Made by a program: the position numbers and the translations under genes
In this document: piece after piece, positions 32,685 to 40,700 of the stretch
Numbering within the stretch: the stretch's first letter is position 1
Layout of the letters: each line of letters opens with the position of its first letter
Assembly (NCBI GenBank): GCA_050699055.1
Contig: JBOHCT010000008.1
Span: 1-42,080 of the forward strand
Length of the DNA stretch: 42,080 bases
Source: JBOHCT01 sp050699055
Lineage (GTDB): Bacteria; Actinomycetota; Actinomycetes; Streptosporangiales; JBOHCT01
Direction: 5' to 3'
Notes under the pieces: generated by a model
What the model was told of the DNA's origin: nothing
Database searches by the model: none
The model's input: the letters and a program-made list of their open reading frames with translations, nothing else

Positions 32685-32724
32685 GTCTGAAACATCGCGC
32701 CAGTGGCAGCGCGATGTTTCAGAC
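32685..32724. terminator. Perfect 16-bp inverted repeat between menA and the sigma gene
   Basis: GTCTGAAACATCGCGC and its exact reverse complement flank an 8-base loop (CAGTGGCA). It lies ~90 bases after the menA stop and ~70 bases before the sigma start, in the direction of transcription. No T-run follows, as is common for actinobacterial hairpin terminators. It could also be a protein-binding palindrome. Confidence 0.75.
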
Positions 32725-32815
32725 ACCAGGCCGGAGGACGGGTGGGAGTCTGAGCTCTCGAGCCCTATCTGGCGCGGATGCTCAGACGCGGTGAGGCTGG
32801 GCACGACAGCGCTCC

Positions 32816-33682
32816 CTACAGGGCGATGCCGAGGGTCAGCAGCGCACCGAAGGCGAGATGCAGCCGCCCGGTGTCCCGCAGCGCGAGGATGAGCGTGCGC
32901 CCGTCGCCGCCGGTGAGGACCGCGCGAAGCGGCGACACGGCGACGAGGAGAGCGGGCAGCGCGACGAGCACGTAGGGGTGGGCGGGAGCGAGCGCGCACA
33001 CGGCCGCGAAGGGCACCGCGACGCACGCGGCGTACAACAGGCGGGTGCGCCGCTCCCCGAGCACGACGGCGAGCGTCCGCTTCCCCGCTCGCGTGTCGCT
33101 CGGGATGTCGCGGAGGTTGTTGACCACCAACAGAGCACACGCCAGCAGCCCGACCGGCACCGACGCGGCGAGCGCGAGCCCGGTGACGTGTCCCACCTGC
33201 ACGTACGCGGTCCCCACCACGGCCACGACGCCGAAGAACACGAAGACCGAGAGCTCGCCCAGGGCGCGGTAGCCGTACGGGTTCTCCCCGCCTGTGTAGA
33301 ACCACGCCGCCGCGATACAGCAAACCCCGAGCGCGACGAGCCACCAGGACGTCACGGCGGCGAGCGTGAGGCCGAGGCCCGCGGCGGCGGCGAAGCAGGC
33401 GAAGGCCGCGGCGAGGACGACGCGCGGCCGAACCAGCCCGGAGGCCACCAGGCGGGTCGGCCCGACGCGCCCGCTATCGGCCCCGCGGACGCCGTCGCTG
33501 TAGTCGTTGGCGTAGTTCACACCGACCTGGAGGGCGAGGGACACGACCAGGGCGGCGACCGCGCGCCACCACACGACCGCGTCCTGGGCCCAGGCGACGG
33601 CCGTCCCGACCGCGACGGGGACGACGGCGGCAGGGAGGGTACGCGGGCGTGCCCCCTCCAGCCAGTCAGCGACTCTCGCCAC
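32816..33682 (-). CDS. menA: 1,4-dihydroxy-2-naphthoate polyprenyltransferase
   Basis: MenA attaches a polyprenyl chain to DHNA to give demethylmenaquinone, in the membrane. The 288-residue protein has the UbiA-family motifs NYANDYSDGVRGAD and NNLRDIPSDTRAGKRT (Mg/prenyl-diphosphate sites) and about eight membrane segments. GTG 33682 begins VARVADWLEGARPRTLP, matching homologues; the open frame runs upstream but overlaps the acetyltransferase gene. The gene begins 2 bases after the GNAT stop (TGAccGTG), so the two are co-transcribed. Confidence 0.94.
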   Translation of the reverse strand: MARVADWLEGARPRTLPAAVVPVAVGTAVAWAQDAVVWWRAVAALVVSLALQVGVNYANDYSDGVRGADSGRVGPTRLVASGLVRPRVVLAAAFACFAAAAGLGLTLAAVTSWWLVALGVCCIAAAWFYTGGENPYGYRALGELSVFVFFGVVAVVGTAYVQVGHVTGLALAASVPVGLLACALLVVNNLRDIPSDTRAGKRTLAVVLGERRTRLLYAACVAVPFAAVCALAPAHPYVLVALPALLVAVSPLRAVLTGGDGRTLILALRDTGRLHLAFGALLTLGIAL

Positions 33683-33684
33683 GG

Positions 33685-34227
33685 TCAGGCCCCTTCCTCG
33701 GTGAGCGCGGTGTGCAGGCGTACCTCCCTGACGAGATCGCCCATGTCGAGGTCGCGACGAGTGCCGTCCGGCCCCCACCCGGCCGACTGGAAGAAGTGTC
33801 TGGTCACCTCGTCGTCGAGCAGCACCCACGTTACGGCGACGGTGAAGCCGTCGTCGCGCAGGTGGTCGACGCTCGCCGCGAGCAACCGGCTGCCGTGTCC
33901 GCACCGCGCACGCTCGGGATCGACGAGCAGCGTCAGCAGCTCGGCCTCCGTATCGGGGTCGCGGTCCTCGTCGGCGGCTGGTTGGAGCGCCGCGAACCCT
34001 ACGACCGCGCCGTCCTCGAACGCGACAAGGACGCGGTGACGTGGGCTCGGCGGCAGGAGCGCGGCTTCCTCCCAGCGGTGTCGCCATTGCATCAGCGCCT
34101 CCGCGCTGGTGATCTGCTCGACGGCCTCCCGAGGAAGCACGTCGGCATAGGCGCGGCGCCACGTCTCGATCTGTACCTGCGCGATGGCCTCGGCGTCCTC
34201 GGCGCGCGCGGCACGCACACCCTGCAT
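33685..34227 (-). CDS. GNAT-family N-acetyltransferase
   Basis: A 180-residue GNAT protein from ATG 34227 with VRAARAEDAEAIAQVQIETW, a central V-V-G-F strand (EDGAVVGFAALQ), and the acetyl-CoA loop variant LLVDPERARCGHGSRLLAA (usually R/Q-x-x-G-x-G/A). The substrate is unknown. The frame is open to 34806 across the repeat and stem-loop regions; the extra residues are not protein-like. It is co-transcribed with menA; no functional link is evident. Confidence 0.85.
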   Translation of the reverse strand: MQGVRAARAEDAEAIAQVQIETWRRAYADVLPREAVEQITSAEALMQWRHRWEEAALLPPSPRHRVLVAFEDGAVVGFAALQPAADEDRDPDTEAELLTLLVDPERARCGHGSRLLAASVDHLRDDGFTVAVTWVLLDDEVTRHFFQSAGWGPDGTRRDLDMGDLVREVRLHTALTEEGA

Positions 34228-34286
34228 GCCCCCAACGCTAGTCGGAGCCGAGGCCGCTCCCACGCCGGGCGTTCTGAGACTTGTTT

Positions 34287-34319
34287 GTGAACCTCGCGGG
34301 GGTTGGCCACTCGCGGCCA
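34287..34319 (+). repeat. Dispersed intergenic box + hairpin, copy A
   Basis: GTGAACCTCGCGGGGGTTGG starts at 34287. It is followed by a small hairpin, TGGCC (34304-34308) with GGCCA (34315-34319), loop ACTCGC. Related copies lie at 37097-37126 and, inverted, at 40644-40675. It is in the divergent gap between the GNAT gene and dapA. Confidence 0.75.
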
Positions 34320-34379
34320 CGAAATCATCACGGTAGGCGTGTAACAGCGCCGGGCCGATCACCGATGCTCCGAGTAGAA

Positions 34380-34437
34380 CCCTGTCGCTGCCTGAGCCCC
34401 CGAGCAGGCAGCGGCGGGGTTCGTCCATGTAACAGGG
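34380..34437 (+). other. Nested stem-loop upstream of dapA
   Basis: CGCTGCCTG (34386-34394) pairs perfectly with CAGGCAGCG (34405-34413) over a 10-base loop. An outer CCCTGT (34380-34385) can pair with ACAGGG (34432-34437). It lies 45 bases upstream of dapA. No riboswitch family is recognised; it may be a terminator, an RNA element or a regulator site. Confidence 0.55.
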
Positions 34438-34482
34438 CCACAGTGCTACGCCCGAGCGGCTCAGGCGGGTAGCGTTCCTTCC

Positions 34483-35403
34483 ATGGCACGCACGACGTCT
34501 CCGGAGGCCCCCCTGGGGCGCGTTCTGACCGCGATGGTCACGCCGATGACGGTGGACCTCACGGTCGACTATGACGGTGCCGCCATGCTCGCCGCCCACC
34601 TCGTCGATGAGGGCGGCAATGACGGCCTCGTGGTCAGCGGCACCACCGGTGAGTCGCCGACCACCACAGACGCGGAGAAGGACCGCCTGCTGCGCGTCGT
34701 CCTCGACGCCGTCGGCGACCGCGCGACCGTTGTCGCGGGCATCGGCGGCAACGACACCCTGCACACCGCCGAGCAGGCTCGCGCCGCCGAGCGGGCGGGC
34801 GCCCATGGGCTACTGGCCGTGACGCCCTACTACAACAAGCCGCCGCAGGCGGGTCTCGTACACCACTTCACGACGGTCGCCGACGCCACATCGCTGCCCG
34901 TGATGACGTACGACATCCCCGGGCGCACGGCCACGGCGATCGAGACGGAGACCTTCGTCCGGATTGCCGAGCACCCGAGGATTATCGCGAACAAGGACGC
35001 CAAGGGCGACCTGCATGCGGCGTCGTGGGTGATGACGCGTACCGGCCTCGCCTGGTACTCGGGAGATGACAAGATCAACCTTCCGCTCGTGGCGCTGGGC
35101 GCGGTGGGGTTCGTGAGTGTCGTCGGACACGTCGTCGGTCGCCCGCTCCGCGAGATGCTCGACGCTTTCGAGAGCGGCGACGTCCGGCGCGCCCGTGCCG
35201 TCAACGCCGGCCTGCTGCCCGTCTACACCGGTATCTCCCGCACTCAAGGCGCCATCATGAGCAAGGCCGCGCTGGCCATGGTCGGCCTGCCCGCGGGCCG
35301 CGTCCGCCCGCCGTACGTCGACGCCACGCCCGAGCAGGTCACCCAGCTCCACGACGACCTGGTGGCCGGCGGCGTCAAGGTACCGGAGGTGGCCCGCGCG
35401 TGA
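34483..35403 (+). CDS. dapA: 4-hydroxy-tetrahydrodipicolinate synthase
   Basis: DapA condenses pyruvate with aspartate semialdehyde, the first dedicated step to diaminopimelate and lysine. The 306-residue TIM barrel has VSGTTGESPT (Thr-Thr), LLAVTPYYNKPPQAGL (catalytic Tyr and binding loop), YDIPGRT, and IIANKDAKGDL (Schiff-base Lys). No SD precedes ATG 34483; TAGCGT lies 7 bases upstream, suggesting a leaderless transcript. The stop overlaps the rnj start (GTGA). It is separated from dapB by about 17 kb of accessory DNA. Confidence 0.96.
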   Translation: MARTTSPEAPLGRVLTAMVTPMTVDLTVDYDGAAMLAAHLVDEGGNDGLVVSGTTGESPTTTDAEKDRLLRVVLDAVGDRATVVAGIGGNDTLHTAEQARAAERAGAHGLLAVTPYYNKPPQAGLVHHFTTVADATSLPVMTYDIPGRTATAIETETFVRIAEHPRIIANKDAKGDLHAASWVMTRTGLAWYSGDDKINLPLVALGAVGFVSVVGHVVGRPLREMLDAFESGDVRRARAVNAGLLPVYTGISRTQGAIMSKAALAMVGLPAGRVRPPYVDATPEQVTQLHDDLVAGGVKVPEVARA

Positions 35404-37088
35404 GCTATCCGCACCCGGATCTCGGCGCGCCACCCCCACCGCCCGCGGGCGGCCTCCGCATCGTTCCGCTCGGCGGGCTCGGGGAGATCGGCCGCAACAT
35501 GACGGTCTTCGAGTACGCCGGGCGGCTGCTCGTCGTCGACTGTGGCGTGCTGTTCCCGGAGTCCGAGCAGCCGGGGGTCGACCTGATCCTGCCCGACTTC
35601 GACTACATCCGGGCCAGGCTGGACGATGTCGAGGCGCTAGTCCTCACCCACGCCCACGAGGACCACATCGGCGCGGTGCCGTACCTGTTGCGGGAGCGCC
35701 CCGATATCCCGCTCGTCGGCTCCAAGCTCACCCTCGCCCTGGTGGAGGGCAAGCTCACCGAGCACCGGGTGACGAACCCGCGCACGCTCGAGGTACGTGA
35801 GGGGGCGCGGGAGCGGTTCGGGGCGTTCGACTGCGAGTTCTTCTCGGTCAACCACTCCATTCCCGATGCCTTGGCCGTGGCGATTCGCACCCCCGCGGGC
35901 CTGGTGCTGCACACGGGCGACTTCAAGATGGATCAGCTGCCTCTCGACGGGCGGCTGACCGACCTCGGGGCGTTCGCCCGGCTCGGCGGAGAGGGTGTCG
36001 ACCTGCTCCTCTCGGACTCGACCAACGCCGAGATGCCGGGCTTCGTGACGAGCGAGCGCGAGATCTCGCCGGTGCTGCGGCAGGTCTTCTCCACGGCGGA
36101 GAAGCGCATCATCGTCGCCTGCTTCGCCAGCCACGTCCATCGTGTCCAGCAGGTCCTCGACGCCGCGCGGGACTCTGGGCGCAAGGTGGCCTTCGTCGGC
36201 CGCTCGATGGTGCGCAACATGGGTGTCGCTCGGGACCTCGGCTACCTGCGTGTACCCGGCGGCCTCGTCGTCGATCTACGCGAGGTCGATGAGCTGCGCC
36301 CGGACGAGGTCGTGCTCATCTCCACCGGGTCGCAGGGCGAGCCGATGTCGGCGCTGTCGCGGATGGCGAACCGCGATCATCCCATCCAGATCGAACGCGG
36401 CGACACGGTGATCCTGGCCTCGTCCATGGTGCCGGGCAACGAGAGTGCCGTGTACCGCGTGGTCAACGGCCTGACGCGGTGGGGCGCCCAGGTTGTCCAC
36501 CGGGGCAACGCGCTCGTCCACGTCTCCGGACACGCGCCCCGGGGCGAGCTGCTGTACGTTCTCAACCTGACACGGCCGAGCAACCTGATGCCGATCCACG
36601 GCGAGTGGCGGCACCTGCGGGCCCACGCCGAGCTCGCCGAGCTCACCGGCGTGCCCAGGACCGGTGTCGTGCTGGCGGACGACGGTGTCGTTGTCGACCT
36701 CGCCGACGGTAAGGCCAGGGTCGTTGGCGCGGTCCAATGCGGGTACGTCTACGTCGACGGCATCTCGGTGGGAGATGTCACCGAGTCCGCTCTGCAGGAC
36801 CGCAGGATCCTCGGACATGAGGGGTTCGTGTCCGTCGTGCTGGTCGTCGACTCGGGGACGGGCAAAGTGCTGTCGGGGCCCGAGGTCCACGCGCGGGGGT
36901 CGGGCATCGACGACGCCGACTTCGATGTCGTCCTCCCGAGGATCGTCGATGCCCTCAGCGCCGCCGCCGCTAACGGCATCAATGATGTGCATCAGCTGAG
37001 CCAGCTCGTACGCCGTACGGTAGGGCGTTGGGTCAACGAGACGTACCGCCGTCGTCCCATGATCATCCCTGTGATCGTCGAGGTCTGA
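35400..37088 (+). CDS. rnj: Ribonuclease J
   Basis: A 562-residue metallo-beta-lactamase/beta-CASP RNase with both endonuclease and 5'-3' exonuclease activity in the family. Motifs: LVLTHAHEDHIGAVPYL (HxHxDH), LHTGDFKMD, DSTNAE, GRSMVRNMGVARDLGYL, and the beta-CASP HVSGHAPRGELLYVLNL with MPIHGEWRHL. The GTG start overlaps dapA as in other actinobacteria. With pnp it forms the main mRNA decay machinery encoded in this window. Confidence 0.97.
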   Translation: MSYPHPDLGAPPPPPAGGLRIVPLGGLGEIGRNMTVFEYAGRLLVVDCGVLFPESEQPGVDLILPDFDYIRARLDDVEALVLTHAHEDHIGAVPYLLRERPDIPLVGSKLTLALVEGKLTEHRVTNPRTLEVREGARERFGAFDCEFFSVNHSIPDALAVAIRTPAGLVLHTGDFKMDQLPLDGRLTDLGAFARLGGEGVDLLLSDSTNAEMPGFVTSEREISPVLRQVFSTAEKRIIVACFASHVHRVQQVLDAARDSGRKVAFVGRSMVRNMGVARDLGYLRVPGGLVVDLREVDELRPDEVVLISTGSQGEPMSALSRMANRDHPIQIERGDTVILASSMVPGNESAVYRVVNGLTRWGAQVVHRGNALVHVSGHAPRGELLYVLNLTRPSNLMPIHGEWRHLRAHAELAELTGVPRTGVVLADDGVVVDLADGKARVVGAVQCGYVYVDGISVGDVTESALQDRRILGHEGFVSVVLVVDSGTGKVLSGPEVHARGSGIDDADFDVVLPRIVDALSAAAANGINDVHQLSQLVRRTVGRWVNETYRRRPMIIPVIVEV

Positions 37089-37096
37089 GTTTGCTG

Positions 37097-37126
37097 GTGA
37101 ACCTCGCGGGCGTCGGCCCTGCGGCC
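37097..37126 (+). repeat. Dispersed intergenic box + hairpin, copy B
   Basis: GTGAACCTCGCGGGCGTCGG begins at 37097, 9 bases after the rnj stop. A stem GGCC (37115-37118) with GGCC (37123-37126) follows around CTGC. A wider pairing, GTGAACC with GGTTCAC at 37137-37143, is also possible. Identical to copy C over 24 bases. Confidence 0.8.
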
Positions 37127-37250
37127 TCCTGGCTTCGGTTCACGTGCTCCCGAGACTTCGCTGCGGCCCTGCGGGCATCGGCCGCCTTCGGCACCGACAC
37201 GCGGGCCGGAAAGCTCGGTACCGTCGGGCTTCCCGAGTAGCCTCGCCATT

Positions 37251-39695
37251 GTGGCTACCCGTGCGCCCAGCCGCTCTTCGCGTTCCCGCACGACATCGAA
37301 GTCGCGCGGAGCGTCCAGTCGTACCAAGCGGCGCCCGCAGAGCCGCAAGCAGGGCCCCCGGCGCGACCCCGCGATCACCGGGACTGTGCTGTTCGCGGTC
37401 GGAAAGGTCGTGACGGCCGCCTGGCAGCTGGCTGCCCATGGGGTCGGTAGGGGCGTCCGCGCGGTCGGCCACACGACCCGTGACCTCGATCCGGCCCACC
37501 GGCGCGACGGGCTTGGCTTGGTAGTGGTCGCGCTGGCGATCGTGGTGGCCTCAGGGGTGTGGTGGCGCATCCCCGGTGCCGCCGGTGAGGTGATCGTTCT
37601 CGCGGTGCAAGGCGGTTTCGGTGCGCTCGCGGTCGTCATCCCCCTGCTGCTCGGCATGCTCGCCTGGCGGCTGCTGCGTCATCCGGAGCGCAACGCCGAG
37701 CTCGGGCGTGTCGTCATCGGGTGGAGTGCCCTGCTCGCGGGTGTCCTCGGCCTCGTCAACATCGCCCACGGCACACCCGACCCCGCTCATCCGCTCGCCC
37801 TGCGCGGCGCGGGCGGCCTCGTCGGCTTCGTGTTCTCCGCACCGCTCGTCATCCTGCTCACCCCATGGGTCGCGGCACCGCTTCTCGGGTTGCTCGGGCT
37901 CTTCGGCGTCCTCGTGATCACCGCCACGCCCGTCCATACGATTCCCCGTCGCCTCGCCCAGCTCCGCGACCGCGTGACGGGTCGCGTACCGCAGGGACAG
38001 GGTGAGGGCGCCGACGGCAAGGCTCGCAAGCCGCGCCGTGGGCTGCCGCGGCCACGCAAGGCCACCGACATCGAGACGGCGGACGCGCGCCCCTTCGACA
38101 GCCCGATCGCGTCCGACGAGTCCGGGGAGCGGCCGGGCGAGCAGACCGAGCCGATCCCCGCGATCAACGCGCCGATACCGGAGCCCACGACCGCGCCGGG
38201 TCGCGCCGAGCAGCTCACGTTGGGCTCGGCGGCGGGCGACTACCGCCTTCCTCCGCAGACCCTGCTGCGCAAGGGCGCCCCGCCCAAGCCGCGCACCAAG
38301 GTCAACGACGTCGTGGTCGCCGCGATCTCCGAGGTGTTCGAGCAGTTCCAGATCGACGCACAGGTCACCGGCTTCGCGCGCGGACCCACGGTGACGCGGT
38401 ACGAAGTCGAGCTCGGCCCGGCCGTCAAGGTCGAGCGGGTGACCGCGTTGTCGCGCAACATCGCCCTGGCGGTCAAGAGCCCGGACGTGCGGATCCTGTC
38501 GCCCATCCCAGGAAAGTCCGCGATCGGCATCGAGATCCCCAACGCCGACCGGGAGAAGGTCTGCCTGGGCGACATCCTGCGCTCGCCGGTGGCGACGGGC
38601 GAGCGGCACCCGATGGTCGTGGGGCTCGGCAAGGACGTCGAGGGCCACACGGTCGTCGCCAACCTCGCCAAGATGCCCCACATCCTGATCGCGGGGGCCA
38701 CCGGCTCCGGCAAGTCGACATGCATCAACGGCCTCATCACCTCGCTTCTCGTGCGATCGGCCCCCGACGACGTCCGTATGGTGCTCGTCGACCCCAAGCG
38801 GGTCGAGCTGACGCAGTACGGCGGCATCCCGCACCTCATCACCCCGATCATCACCAGCCCCAAGAAGGCCGCGGACGCCCTGCACTGGGTCGTCGGGGAG
38901 ATGGACCGGCGCTACGACGACCTCTCGGCCTCGGGGTGTCGCCACATCGACGACTTCAACAGGGCGGTCGTGTCGGGCAAGGTCACCGCGCCGCCGGGCA
39001 GCGAGCGTACGTACCAGCCGTATCCCTATCTCGTCGTGATCGTCGACGAGCTGTCCGACCTCATGATGGTCGCCCCGCGCGACGTCGAGGACGCGGTCGT
39101 GCGCATCACCCAGCTCGCCCGGGCGGCCGGCATCCACCTCGTGCTCGCCACCCAGCGCCCCAGCGTCGACGTCGTCACCGGCCTGATCAAGGCCAACGTG
39201 CCCTCGCGCCTGGCGTTCGCGACGTCCAGCCTCGCCGACAGCCGGGTCATCCTCGACCAGCCCGGGGCGGAAAAGCTGACCGGCCAGGGCGACGCGCTGT
39301 TTCTGCCGATGGGCGCGAGCAAGCCCATGCGGCTGCAGAACGCCTTCCTCACCGAGTCGGAGATCAAGTCGGTCGTCGACCACTGCAAGGGCCAGCGCGA
39401 GGCCGAGTACCACGAGGTGGTGGCGGCGGTCGAGAAGAAGCGACAGACCGACGAGGATATCGGCGACGACCTCGAGGTGCTGTGCCAGGCCGCCGAGCTC
39501 GTGGTCAGCACACAGTTCGGGTCGACCTCGATGCTGCAGCGCAAGCTGCGGGTGGGCTTCGCCAAGGCGGGCCGGCTCATGGACCTGCTCGAGAGCCGGG
39601 GCATCGTCGGGCCGAGCGAGGGGTCGAAAGCCCGCGACGTCCTCGTCAAGCCGGATGAGCTCGACGAGGTTCTCGTCGGCCTTCGCGGCGAGTGA
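37251..39695 (+). CDS. ftsK: DNA translocase FtsK/SpoIIIE
   Basis: An 814-residue septal DNA pump. A basic N terminus (~60 residues) is followed by four membrane segments at ~85-225, an acidic/Pro-rich linker, and the motor. The alpha/beta motor parts start near 335; Walker A is ILIAGATGSGKSTCIN, Walker B VVIVDELSDLMMVA, then THLARAAGIHLVLATQRPSV-like residues (ARAAGIHLVLATQRPSVD). The C-terminal gamma winged helix is STQFGSTSMLQRKLRVGFAK with GRLMDLLESRGIVG. GTG 37251 has no SD; TAGCCT (37238-37243) lies 7 bases upstream. A long opposite-strand open frame here is a GC-bias shadow. Confidence 0.96.
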   Translation: MATRAPSRSSRSRTTSKSRGASSRTKRRPQSRKQGPRRDPAITGTVLFAVGKVVTAAWQLAAHGVGRGVRAVGHTTRDLDPAHRRDGLGLVVVALAIVVASGVWWRIPGAAGEVIVLAVQGGFGALAVVIPLLLGMLAWRLLRHPERNAELGRVVIGWSALLAGVLGLVNIAHGTPDPAHPLALRGAGGLVGFVFSAPLVILLTPWVAAPLLGLLGLFGVLVITATPVHTIPRRLAQLRDRVTGRVPQGQGEGADGKARKPRRGLPRPRKATDIETADARPFDSPIASDESGERPGEQTEPIPAINAPIPEPTTAPGRAEQLTLGSAAGDYRLPPQTLLRKGAPPKPRTKVNDVVVAAISEVFEQFQIDAQVTGFARGPTVTRYEVELGPAVKVERVTALSRNIALAVKSPDVRILSPIPGKSAIGIEIPNADREKVCLGDILRSPVATGERHPMVVGLGKDVEGHTVVANLAKMPHILIAGATGSGKSTCINGLITSLLVRSAPDDVRMVLVDPKRVELTQYGGIPHLITPIITSPKKAADALHWVVGEMDRRYDDLSASGCRHIDDFNRAVVSGKVTAPPGSERTYQPYPYLVVIVDELSDLMMVAPRDVEDAVVRITQLARAAGIHLVLATQRPSVDVVTGLIKANVPSRLAFATSSLADSRVILDQPGAEKLTGQGDALFLPMGASKPMRLQNAFLTESEIKSVVDHCKGQREAEYHEVVAAVEKKRQTDEDIGDDLEVLCQAAELVVSTQFGSTSMLQRKLRVGFAKAGRLMDLLESRGIVGPSEGSKARDVLVKPDELDEVLVGLRGE

Positions 39696-39873
39696 CTGGC
39701 CCATCGCATGAAGTGATGAAACTCTGGCCATAGGCGTGACGTCCGAACGAAAAGAGGGGCCCTGATAGCCAGCATGGCCGTGGTCGGCCACCTAGACTTG
39801 GGTATCTCCTCATGCGTCCCTGGTTGGTCGGCGGGGGATCGTACCGGACGTATGTGACGGAGGGAGGCGTGGC

Positions 39874-40635
39874 GTGAGCATCGGTGAGGCCTTGGCGACC
39901 GCGCGTCAGGGGGCGGGTCTCACGGTCGCGCAGGTCAGCGAGGCTACTCGCGTGCGTGAGACGATCATCGAGGCGATCGAGCACGACGACTTCTCGCTGT
40001 GTGGGGGTCACTTCTACGCTCGTGGGCACATCCGTGCGATCGCGGGCGTTGTCGGTGCCGAGTCCGAGCCGCTCGTCCATGAGTACGACCAGACGTACGG
40101 AAGTCCTCGCGGGGAGCCGCGGCCCCTCCACGACCTGGGCGGCCGTCCGGTCTCTGTCGCGTCCCGTCACACGCTGAACTGGAGCGCCATCATGGCGGTC
40201 GTGCTCGCCGTCGTGGTCGTGCTCGGGCTCGTCCAGCTCTTCACCCGCGGCGTCGGCTCCGGCGACGGGGGCAAGCCGCCGGTGGCGCATGACAGGGTCT
40301 CACCGTCACCCACCGCCACCCCCTCTTCGCCGTCGCCCTCGCCGACCAAGAACGAAAAGCTCGCTCTGGTGCCGCGGGGCGGTGTCAAGGTACACGTGAG
40401 GGCGAGCGACGAGACCTGGATGAGCGTGCGCGACGGAAGCGGCCAACAGCTCTTCCAGGGGCTCCTCTACCACGGCGACGCCAAGACATGGGACGCACAC
40501 AAGCTGATCAAACTCACTGTGGGGAACGCCGGCGGCATCTCCATCAGGGTCAACGGCAAGGACGTGGGCGTTCCGGGCGAGCCTGGGGCCGTCATGCACC
40601 TGTCGTTCGGGCCGCACGATCCCGACGCGGGGTAG
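39874..40635 (+). CDS. RodZ-like HTH and single-pass membrane protein (DUF4115)
   Basis: A 253-residue protein. The N-terminal HTH is RodZ-type (GEALATARQGAGLTVAQVSE, then RVRETIIEAIEHDDFSLCGG, FYARGHIRAIA). A membrane segment follows at ~110-130 (SAIMAVVLAVVVVLGLVQLF), then a Ser/Pro-rich linker and a C-terminal DUF4115 beta domain (GVKVHVRASDETWMSVRDG, then GISIRVNGKDVGVPGEPG). RodZ links the cytoskeleton to cell-wall synthesis in rods; in actinobacteria this protein commonly sits between ftsK and rimO. GTG 39874 has a strong SD (GGAGGGAGG) 6 bases upstream. Confidence 0.9.
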   Translation: MSIGEALATARQGAGLTVAQVSEATRVRETIIEAIEHDDFSLCGGHFYARGHIRAIAGVVGAESEPLVHEYDQTYGSPRGEPRPLHDLGGRPVSVASRHTLNWSAIMAVVLAVVVVLGLVQLFTRGVGSGDGGKPPVAHDRVSPSPTATPSSPSPSPTKNEKLALVPRGGVKVHVRASDETWMSVRDGSGQQLFQGLLYHGDAKTWDAHKLIKLTVGNAGGISIRVNGKDVGVPGEPGAVMHLSFGPHDPDAG

Positions 40636-40643
40636 GGGCGCCA

Positions 40644-40675
40644 GGCCCCGTAGGGCCGACGCCCGCGAGGTTCAC
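40644..40675 (-). repeat. Dispersed intergenic box + hairpin, copy C (inverted)
   Basis: On the minus strand GTGAACCTCGCGGGCGTCGG starts at 40675. The stem GGCCC (40653-40657 complement) with GGGCC (40644-40648 complement) and a TACG loop follows. It lies in the 65-base gap between the RodZ-like gene and rimO, opposite to both. Confidence 0.8.
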
Positions 40676-40700
40676 AGACCAGTGGGTTAGCCTGCGAGCT

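Noticed and set aside
32615..32695. N-terminal extension of the ECF sigma factor from ATG 32695
   Set aside because: The ATG lies in a perfect hairpin, and the extra residues do not resemble sigma region 1 or 2; GTG 32614 gives the family-typical start.
37089..37250. Small peptides with VNLAGVG encoded by the dispersed box
   Set aside because: The same residues appear because the DNA box is repeated; orientation is inconsistent and no SD or conserved length exists, so DNA or RNA structure explains it better.
37551..39791. 746-codon open frame on the minus strand
   Set aside because: It is antisense to ftsK, whose motifs are complete; the long frame is a by-product of high GC third positions, and its Asp/His/Arg-rich composition matches no family I know.
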